Notes under the pieces: model-generated
Told to the model about the DNA's origin: nothing
Database searches by the model: none
The model's input: the letters and a program-made list of their open reading frames with translations, nothing else
Shown here: piece after piece, positions 31,154-36,453 of the stretch
How positions within the stretch are numbered: the stretch's first letter is position 1
How the letters are laid out: each line of letters begins with the position of its first letter
Position numbers and translations under genes: made by a program
NCBI GenBank assembly: GCA_036557185.1
Contig: DATBHZ010000138.1
Location: forward strand, 1-36,453
DNA from: DATBHZ01 sp036557185
Lineage (GTDB): Bacteria; Actinomycetota; Acidimicrobiia; IMCC26256; JAENVU01
Length of the DNA stretch: 36,453 nucleotides
Direction of reading: 5' to 3'

Positions 31154-32578
31154 TCAGGCGGGAATCTGCATCGACTTGACCTCGAGAAACTCCTCGAGGC
31201 CGTAGGTGCCGTACTCGCGCCCGATGCCGGACTGCTTGTATCCGCCGAACGGCGCCAACACGTTGAACTGCGGGCCGTTGATGTCGACCTGGCCGGACTG
31301 GAGACGCTTGCCGACCGCGACCGCGCGGTCCTTGTCCGCCGAGTACACGCCGGCGCTCAGGCCGTACACGGTGTCGTTCGCGATCTGGACCGCGTCGTCC
31401 TCGTCCTTGTAGGTGATGATCGAGAGCACGGGCCCGAAGATCTCTTCGCGTGCGATCGTCATCTCGTTCGTGACGTCGGCAAAGACGGTCGGACGGATGA
31501 AGAAGCCCTTGTCGAGCCCCTCCGGCTGCTCCGCGCCGCCGGTGACGAGCGTCGCGCCCTCCTCGACACCCTTCTTGATGTAGTTGCGGACGCGCTCCTG
31601 CTGGGCCTTCGAGACCATCGGACCGAGCAGCGTGCTCGGGTCGGTGGGGTCACCGGGCGCGTACCCCTCCGCGACCTCCTTCGCCTTCGCGACGAACTCG
31701 TCCTTGCGACTCTCGGGCACGAGCATCCGTGTCCAGGCGATGCACGTCTGGCCGCCGTTGATGTAACAGGACTGGAAGCCTGCGCGGACCGCTTCTTCGA
31801 CGGGCGAGTCGTCGAGCACGACGAACGGCGACTTTCCGCCCAGCTCCAGGGCAACGCGCTTCACCTGCTGCGAGGCGAGCTCCATGATGCGCTTACCGGC
31901 GCGTGTCGATCCCGTGAACGAGACCATGTTGACGTCCGGGTTGGTCACCAACGCCTCGCCGACGACCGGCCCCGTTCCGGCGACGAGGTTGAAGACGCCC
32001 TTCGGAAGCTCGATCTCGTCGAGGATGTCGGCGAGGATGTACGCGGTGAGCGGCGCGACCTCGCTCGGCTTGAGGACGACGGTGCACCCGGCCGCGAATG
32101 CCGGCGCGATCTTCGCGACGACCTGGTGGAGCGGGTAGTTCCACGGGGTGATGCACCCCACGACACCGATGGGCTCGCGGACGACGACCGACGAGCCGAT
32201 CCGCTCCTCGAACGGGAACTCCTGCGCGATCTGGACGAACGCGCCCGCCATCATCCCGGGCAGGCCTGCCTGCGCGATCTGGCTGATGATGTACGGCGTG
32301 CCGACCTCGGCGGTCACGGTCTGGGCGATCTCCTCCATGCGCGCCTGCAAGCCCTCGCTGAGGCGTTGGAGGTACTTCGCGCGCTCCTCCGCGCTGGTCG
32401 CCGACCAGGACGGGAACGCGGCTCGGGCCGCACTGACCGCAGCCTCGACGTCGGCGGGGGCGCCGTCGGCGATCTTGCCGATGACCTCTTCGGTCGTGGC
32501 GTTGATCACGTCGATCGTGCCTTTGCCCTTCGAGGCAACCCACTCGCCGGTGATGTAGAGCTTGGTGCGGTCCTGCAT
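31154..32578 (-). CDS. NAD(P)-dependent aldehyde dehydrogenase
   Basis: A 474-residue ALDH-superfamily enzyme oxidising an aldehyde to its acid. Asn147 (TPWNYPLHQ), Glu245 (LELGGKSP) and nucleophile Cys279 (NGGQTCIA) are intact; FTGST (221-225) is the cofactor loop and EIFGPVLSI a conserved strand. I chose the ATG at 32578 because GGGGGAG lies six bases upstream and the family begins here (KLYITGEWV); a start 30 bases earlier adds a non-homologous leader. A TetR-type inverted repeat is centred 42 bases upstream. It could act in the same branched-lipid or alcohol catabolism as the neighbours; the aldehyde is unknown. Confidence 0.94.
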   Translation of the reverse strand: MQDRTKLYITGEWVASKGKGTIDVINATTEEVIGKIADGAPADVEAAVSAARAAFPSWSATSAEERAKYLQRLSEGLQARMEEIAQTVTAEVGTPYIISQIAQAGLPGMMAGAFVQIAQEFPFEERIGSSVVVREPIGVVGCITPWNYPLHQVVAKIAPAFAAGCTVVLKPSEVAPLTAYILADILDEIELPKGVFNLVAGTGPVVGEALVTNPDVNMVSFTGSTRAGKRIMELASQQVKRVALELGGKSPFVVLDDSPVEEAVRAGFQSCYINGGQTCIAWTRMLVPESRKDEFVAKAKEVAEGYAPGDPTDPSTLLGPMVSKAQQERVRNYIKKGVEEGATLVTGGAEQPEGLDKGFFIRPTVFADVTNEMTIAREEIFGPVLSIITYKDEDDAVQIANDTVYGLSAGVYSADKDRAVAVGKRLQSGQVDINGPQFNVLAPFGGYKQSGIGREYGTYGLEEFLEVKSMQIPA

Positions 32579-32612
32579 GGGAGCTCCCCCAGTCGTCGTG
32601 CGAACCAACTTC

Positions 32613-32628
32613 TTGACCGTTCAGTCAA
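32613..32628. promoter_or_regulatory. TetR-type inverted repeat upstream of the aldehyde dehydrogenase gene
   Basis: TTGACCGTTCAGTCAA consists of two 7-bp arms (TTGACCG and CAGTCAA) with one mismatch around TT. Arms of this kind are typical of TetR/AcrR operators. It lies between the aldehyde dehydrogenase and the divergent acyl-CoA dehydrogenase, so one protein could control both. It differs from the KstR-type sites, so another regulator, not encoded in this window, is expected. Confidence 0.5.
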
Positions 32629-32730
32629 TCTACCGCCGCGCCGTCGCTCGCGGACAGCCCGGTCTGGAGGCCGAAGCGAGCGACCGCGAGCCGGGTATCC
32701 CGGCGAGCAGCGAGCGGGGCCCGAGCGGCC

Positions 32731-32745
32731 TGCGCCGAAGGCGCA
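32731..32745. repeat. Small hairpin in the acyl-CoA dehydrogenase leader
   Basis: TGCGCCGAAGGCGCA forms a 6-bp perfect stem with a 3-base loop 35 bases before the acyl-CoA dehydrogenase ATG. It may be a minor leader structure; in such G+C-rich DNA short hairpins arise by chance. Confidence 0.25.
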
Positions 32746-32779
32746 AGAGCGGGAAGGCAAAAGCGTACGCTGACGGTCC

Positions 32780-33994
32780 ATGGCGAGCCACGGAGCCGAC
32801 CCGTTCGCAGAGAGCGAGGACCAGCAAGCGCTTCGACGGCTCGCCCGAGAGGTCGCCGACCGTGACCTCGCCCCGATGGCTCGGCACTGGGACGAGACCG
32901 AGGAGTTCCCGCAGGGGTCGTGGGACGCGCTGCGCAAGGCCGACCTCTTCGGCATCACGATCGGTGAGCAGTACGGCGGCATGGGGATGGGCGACATCGA
33001 GGCGGCGATCGCGCTCGAGGAGCTGGCCCGCGCCGACGTGTCGAGCGCGATCCTCGCCCAGCTCATCTACAACGGCCCTCCCCGCGCGATCGAGCATCTC
33101 GGCAACGACGCGCTCCGGGAACGCTGGCTCCCCCTGGCCGCGACCGGTGAGGCCCTCTTCTGCATCGGGATTAGTGAGAGCGAAGCCGGCTCCGCCGTGA
33201 ACCACATGCGCGCGCGCCTCACGCCCGACGGCGACGGGTACCGCCTGAACGCGTACAAGAACTACGTCACCGGCGGTCACAAGGCGCGCGTGTGCCTCGT
33301 GTGGTGCAGGTTCCCCGGGAGCGAGGGAAGCAAGGGCATCGGCGCGGTCGTGGTCGATCTCGAATCGGACGGGGTCAGCGTTGCGGGAACCCACGAGAAG
33401 ATGGGCTTGCGCGGCACGAGCGAGGCGGAGCTCGCGTTCGACGACGTGCGGGTGGAGCCGGGCGACGTGCTCCTGCCCGGCGACCCCGGCGACTCCGAGG
33501 CGTTCAAGACGTTGATCGGGCACATCAACCACGAGCGGTGCGGCAACGCCGCGATGTGCATCGGCGCCGCACAGGGCGCCTTGGAATACGCGATCCAGTA
33601 CATGAACGACCGCGTCGTCGGCGGGAAGCCGCTCGCCGCGCATCAGGGCCTCCAGTGGAAGGTCGCCGACACGGCGACCCAGCTCGAAGGAGCGCGCCTG
33701 CTCCTCAAACGCGCCGTGCATCTCGCCGGACCGCATGGCACTCCCCCGGCGCTCGAGACGGCGATGGCGAAGTCGGCGGCGAACCTCGCGGCGAAGCACG
33801 TGTGCGACGAGGCGATCCAGCTGCTCGGCGGCTACGGCTACTCGCGTGAGTACCCGGTCGAGCGCGTGTACCGGGACATCCGCGGCTTGTGCATCGGCGC
33901 GGGGACCGTGGAGATCCAGCGCAATTTCATCGGTACGCAGCTGCTGCGCGGCGAGGTGCCGAGCGGCGACGCCTGGCGCCGCTCCACGCTCTGA
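32780..33994 (+). CDS. Acyl-CoA dehydrogenase with IVD-type catalytic Glu position
   Basis: A 404-residue dehydrogenase. Motifs: CIGISESEAGSAV (128-140), NAYKNYVTGG (157-166), EKMGLRGTSEAELAFDDVRV, QLLGGYGYSREYPVER and IGAGTVEIQRN (372-382). The family catalytic Glu of YEGT reads Ala374, while Glu252 (HINHERCGNAA) falls where isovaleryl-CoA dehydrogenase has its base, as in the first acyl-CoA dehydrogenase of the window. The two proteins are otherwise distant, so this is not a recent duplication. A ligase gene starts 2 bp after the stop, so the pair probably activates and then oxidises the same substrate. The ATG at 32780 precedes the normal N-terminal helix. Confidence 0.93.
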   Translation: MASHGADPFAESEDQQALRRLAREVADRDLAPMARHWDETEEFPQGSWDALRKADLFGITIGEQYGGMGMGDIEAAIALEELARADVSSAILAQLIYNGPPRAIEHLGNDALRERWLPLAATGEALFCIGISESEAGSAVNHMRARLTPDGDGYRLNAYKNYVTGGHKARVCLVWCRFPGSEGSKGIGAVVVDLESDGVSVAGTHEKMGLRGTSEAELAFDDVRVEPGDVLLPGDPGDSEAFKTLIGHINHERCGNAAMCIGAAQGALEYAIQYMNDRVVGGKPLAAHQGLQWKVADTATQLEGARLLLKRAVHLAGPHGTPPALETAMAKSAANLAAKHVCDEAIQLLGGYGYSREYPVERVYRDIRGLCIGAGTVEIQRNFIGTQLLRGEVPSGDAWRRSTL

Positions 33995-33996
33995 GC

Positions 33997-35394
33997 GTGC
34001 GCGCGACCTACGTCGCTCCGCGCGCCGCGGAGTACGCGGCGCCGGGCGGTCCGTGGGACGTTCCGACGCTCCACGCGCTGCTCGGTGGCGAACCGGAGCT
34101 CGCCGGCGGCTTGCGCGCCGCGGGTGTCGAGCGCGGCGACGTGGTTGCGTGGCAAGCACCGAACGTTCCCGTCGTCCCGCGCCTCTACCGCGCGTGCTGG
34201 CAGCTCGGGGCGGTCGCCGCGCCGTTGCACCACCTCGCTACCGCGTCCGACATCGACCGCATGCTCGACACCGTCCAGCCAAAGCTGTTCATTCCCGCCG
34301 ACGAGCTGACGGAACGCACCGCACAGCTCGAGCAGTCGGGCTCGATCGACGCGAGCGACGCTCGTCCCGAGGACCTCGCGGCGGTCCTGTTCACAGCAGG
34401 ATCGAGCGGCGAGCCCAAAGGTGTGCTGCACACGCACCGCTCGCTCGCGCACAAGACGCTCACGATGGTCGGCGCGCACCGTCTCACGAACGCCGACGTC
34501 GTGCTCATGCCCGCACCGCTCGCGCACATCTCGGGCCTGCTCAACGGCGTGCTCGTCGCCGGCGCGGCCGGCATGCGCACGATCCTGATGCCGAAGTGGG
34601 ACCCGGAGGAGGCGCTGCGCATCATCGACCGCGAGGGCGTGACATTCATGATCGGTCCGCCGACGTTCTTCGTCGGGCTCATGGACGCGCCAGGGTTCGC
34701 GACGGAGCGCGTCAGGACGCTGCGCCTGGTGTCGAGCGGTGGCGCAGGCGTGACACCGGCGTTCGTGGAGACGGCGACCGAGCGGCTCGGCGCGCTCGTC
34801 AAGCGGAGCTACGGGTCGACCGAGGCACCGACGCTCACGACCAGCGTCGCCGGGGACCCGCCCGAGCGCGCACGCGAGACGGACGGGCGCGTCGTCGGCG
34901 CCGCGGAGCTGCGCGTCGCGACCGACGGGGAGCTGCTCGCGCGCGGTCCGGAGCTGTTCGCCGGCTACGTGGATTCCGAGCAGACGGAGCAGGCCGTGGC
35001 AGACGGCTGGTTCCGCACCGGTGACCTCGCCACGATCGACGACGGCTGGCTCACGATCGTCGGTCGCAAGAAGGACGTGATCATCCGGGGCGGCGAGAAC
35101 ATCGCGGCCGCCGAGGTGGAGCGTGTGCTCGAGGCGCATCCCGCGGTCCGACAGGCGGTCGCCGTCGGTTATCCTGATCCTCGCCTCGGCGAGCGCGTGT
35201 GCGCGGTGGTCGTCACCGACGCCCCGTTCGAGTTGGCCGACTGCCGCGACTGGTTCGCATCGCAGGGTGTGGCGCGCTTCAAGACGCCAGAGCGCGTCGT
35301 GTGCGTCGCGTCGCTTCCAGTGCTTGGCGCAGGCAAGGTCGACCGTGCTGCCGTGCGCGAGCTGGTCGTCGCCGGGCTCACAGAGACTCCCTGA
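33997..35394 (+). CDS. AMP-forming acyl-CoA synthetase/ligase, compact
   Basis: A 465-residue ANL-superfamily ligase. ATP loop LFTAGSSGEPKG, YGSTEAP (A5), TGDLATIDDGWLTIVGRKKDVIIRGGENI (A7-A8) and catalytic Lys in LGAGKVDRAAV (A10) are present. It is shorter than usual (500-550): the N-terminus starts inside what would normally be the first 30 residues, and the region before the ATP loop (residues about 95-120) is also reduced. The GTG at 33997 follows the acyl-CoA dehydrogenase by 2 bp; no better upstream start lies outside that gene. It may activate the substrate of the preceding dehydrogenase; chain length cannot be inferred. Confidence 0.9.
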   Translation: MRATYVAPRAAEYAAPGGPWDVPTLHALLGGEPELAGGLRAAGVERGDVVAWQAPNVPVVPRLYRACWQLGAVAAPLHHLATASDIDRMLDTVQPKLFIPADELTERTAQLEQSGSIDASDARPEDLAAVLFTAGSSGEPKGVLHTHRSLAHKTLTMVGAHRLTNADVVLMPAPLAHISGLLNGVLVAGAAGMRTILMPKWDPEEALRIIDREGVTFMIGPPTFFVGLMDAPGFATERVRTLRLVSSGGAGVTPAFVETATERLGALVKRSYGSTEAPTLTTSVAGDPPERARETDGRVVGAAELRVATDGELLARGPELFAGYVDSEQTEQAVADGWFRTGDLATIDDGWLTIVGRKKDVIIRGGENIAAAEVERVLEAHPAVRQAVAVGYPDPRLGERVCAVVVTDAPFELADCRDWFASQGVARFKTPERVVCVASLPVLGAGKVDRAAVRELVVAGLTETP

Positions 35395-35413
35395 GTCCGA
35401 GGAGGCCGACCGT

Positions 35414-35450
35414 CCGCCGACCGGGGCGCGCGGAGCCCCGGTCGGCGGAG
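35414..35450 (+). terminator. Perfect 15-bp hairpin after the ligase gene
   Basis: Arms 35414-35428 and 35436-35450 are fully complementary (15 bp, nearly all G/C) around a 7-base loop, 20 bases after the ligase stop. There is no T-tract, so it is a strong stem-loop typical of actinobacterial terminators rather than a classical intrinsic one. It sits between convergent genes and could stop transcription from either side. Confidence 0.6.
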
Positions 35451-35585
35451 CGGCACCAGCCGGGGGGAAGGCCGGCGCCTCGTGTTGGTCGGACTCGGTC
35501 ATCCTCCCGACCGACCCTGAGGACGGCCTGAACGCCACGACCGAGGTTCCTGAAAACACCTCAACGAGCGGGAAAGGCCGTGTCT

Positions 35586-36453
35586 TCAGGCGGGATCGTG
35601 CGCTGCCACGGCGTGGGCGATGCCACCGTCGGGGTCCGACACCGCGAGATGGAGGCCCCAGCCGCCCGAGACGTGGACGGGATGGAACACCACCCACTCG
35701 AGGTGCTCGGTCGCCTGCGCGATCGCTGCACCGTCGAGACCCTCGTCACCGGCCCCGCCCAGCGAGGCGAGCGCGAGCCATGCGTCGAGACGTCCCGTCG
35801 CCAGCCCGCGGCGCCGGCCGTGGGTACCGCCCGAGCCGGCCGCGAACGCCATCCACGCGAGCGCCTCGCTGCGCGACGAGGCCGCGACCTGCACGTCGCC
35901 CGGCGCGATGGCGCCGATGGCGTCAAACGCGTCGCCCTCGACCGCCACTGCGCGCACCTCGGCCTGTGAGTCCGTGCTCCAGGCGCGCACCAGGTCCTCC
36001 AGCGCCGCACACGCAACGTCGCTGCGCACCATCGCCCCGTTGAACGCGAGCTCACGTGCCGCGAACCGGGGTACGAGCGGTGACGAGACCTCGACCGAAT
36101 GCGAGCGGTAGGTCACCACGGGATAGTCCGGCTCCCAGGGCTCAAGGCACAACGGGAGCTCGAGCGGGTCGGGCCCGGGCAGGGCGAAGCCGCGCAGGTC
36201 CTCACCCCGAACCACGCGCTCGTGCGCGCACAGCGACGCCACGATCGTCGGCGGAGCATGCGGCGCGAGCTCCTCCCAGGAATGGGACGAAGCCGCGACC
36301 TCCGCGAGCGGCCCGAGGGCGAACCGGCCCGCGCTCTCCTCCAGCATCGACGCGGCAATGGCGGCCGGTGCCTCGAGGGCGAGGCGGTACTCGATCTGCT
36401 GGGCCACCGGCCAGAGCTGCCTGCCGGTTTCGAGTGCCCGGATGCAACGCTCT
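35586..36453 (-). CDS. Unrecognised protein, 5' end outside window
   Basis: The frame stays open to the right edge; a GTG at 36407 would give 273 residues, but the codons before it (ERCIRALETGRQLWP) read as a natural helix joining IEYRLALEAPAAIAASMLEE, so the gene probably begins beyond the window. I do not recognise the family. Visible: an N-terminal helical part; a conserved-looking middle LCAHERVVRGEDLRGF, LPLCLEPWEPDYPVVTYR; and an Ala/Gly-rich C-terminal half with AGSGGTHGRRRGLATGRLDAWLALASL and HLEWVVFHPVHVSGGWGLHLAVSDPDGG. No signal peptide, membrane segment or Cys/His metal cluster is seen. Function unknown; it converges on the ligase gene with a hairpin between. Confidence 0.6.
   Translation of the reverse strand, partial: ERCIRALETGRQLWPVAQQIEYRLALEAPAAIAASMLEESAGRFALGPLAEVAASSHSWEELAPHAPPTIVASLCAHERVVRGEDLRGFALPGPDPLELPLCLEPWEPDYPVVTYRSHSVEVSSPLVPRFAARELAFNGAMVRSDVACAALEDLVRAWSTDSQAEVRAVAVEGDAFDAIGAIAPGDVQVAASSRSEALAWMAFAAGSGGTHGRRRGLATGRLDAWLALASLGGAGDEGLDGAAIAQATEHLEWVVFHPVHVSGGWGLHLAVSDPDGGIAHAVAAHDPA

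Noticed and set aside
31148..32773. A 541-codon plus-strand frame through the aldehyde dehydrogenase gene
   Set aside because: It is antisense to a gene with all catalytic residues, and has Arg/Asp/Leu-rich sequence without domains.
32630..34159. A 509-codon minus-strand frame antisense to the acyl-CoA dehydrogenase
   Set aside because: No motifs, Arg/His-rich, and the plus-strand gene is complete.
33838..35697. A 619-codon minus-strand frame through the ligase gene
   Set aside because: Shadow of the intact ligase on the plus strand; it also runs through the perfect hairpin at 35414-35450.

Overview
This 36.5 kb window is very G+C-rich, uses GTG starts often, and packs genes tightly on both strands with many start-stop overlaps. 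Gene content points to a high-G+C actinobacterium: a mycothiol-type (MDMPI-fold) protein, an MprA/MprB-like two-component pair, a KstR-like TetR regulator, an Rv1264/Rv2212-like adenylate cyclase, DprE1/DprE2 and many acyl-CoA enzymes. I see no mycolate or arabinogalactan polymerisation genes, so an uncultured Acidimicrobiia-like lineage is my guess; the sequence alone does not prove it. No tRNA, rRNA, CRISPR array, insertion sequence, prophage or gene-free stretch over 300 bases was found.

Layout. (1) 1-7393, minus strand: a thiolase-fold lipid-transfer protein, a Zn-ribbon/OB-fold (DUF35) partner and a tandem CaiB/BaiF CoA transferase form a tight operon. They are followed by a PAS-GGDEF-EAL protein, an acyl-CoA dehydrogenase and the 5' end of glutamate synthase gltB, which runs off the left edge. 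(2) 7419-10303: a GNAT acetyltransferase, a membrane-anchored NirK-type copper protein and a lower-G+C SAM methyltransferase. (3) 10470-13398, plus: two tandem amidohydrolase-family paralogues and an alpha-methylacyl-CoA racemase. (4) 13373-17439, minus: FadD19-like acyl-CoA synthetase, AlkA-like DNA glycosylase and adenylate cyclase in one overlapping operon, headed by a KstR-type operator and the KstR-like regulator gene. (5) 17510-20215: MprA/MprB-like response regulator and kinase, convergent with an unusual lipoprotein. (6) 20339-27395, plus: an MBL-fold hydrolase; a decaprenylphosphoryl-arabinose (DPA) cassette (ubiA, dprE1, dprE2, HAD phosphatase); lipoate-protein ligase and an SDR. (7) 27400-30370: MDMPI-fold protein, divergent MBL hydrolase, amidase and a 57-residue zinc ribbon. 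(8) 30360-36453: ABC ATPase and aldehyde dehydrogenase (minus); acyl-CoA dehydrogenase and AMP-forming ligase (plus); and an unrecognised protein running off the right edge.

Together most genes serve CoA-thioester lipid, probably branched-chain or sterol-like, catabolism: activation (two ligases), racemisation, dehydrogenation (two dehydrogenases whose catalytic Glu sits at the isovaleryl-CoA-dehydrogenase position), CoA transfer and side-chain cleavage. Part of this appears to be under KstR-type control and tied to cAMP signalling. A second theme is envelope biogenesis: the DPA pathway, MprAB-like signalling and a lipoprotein.
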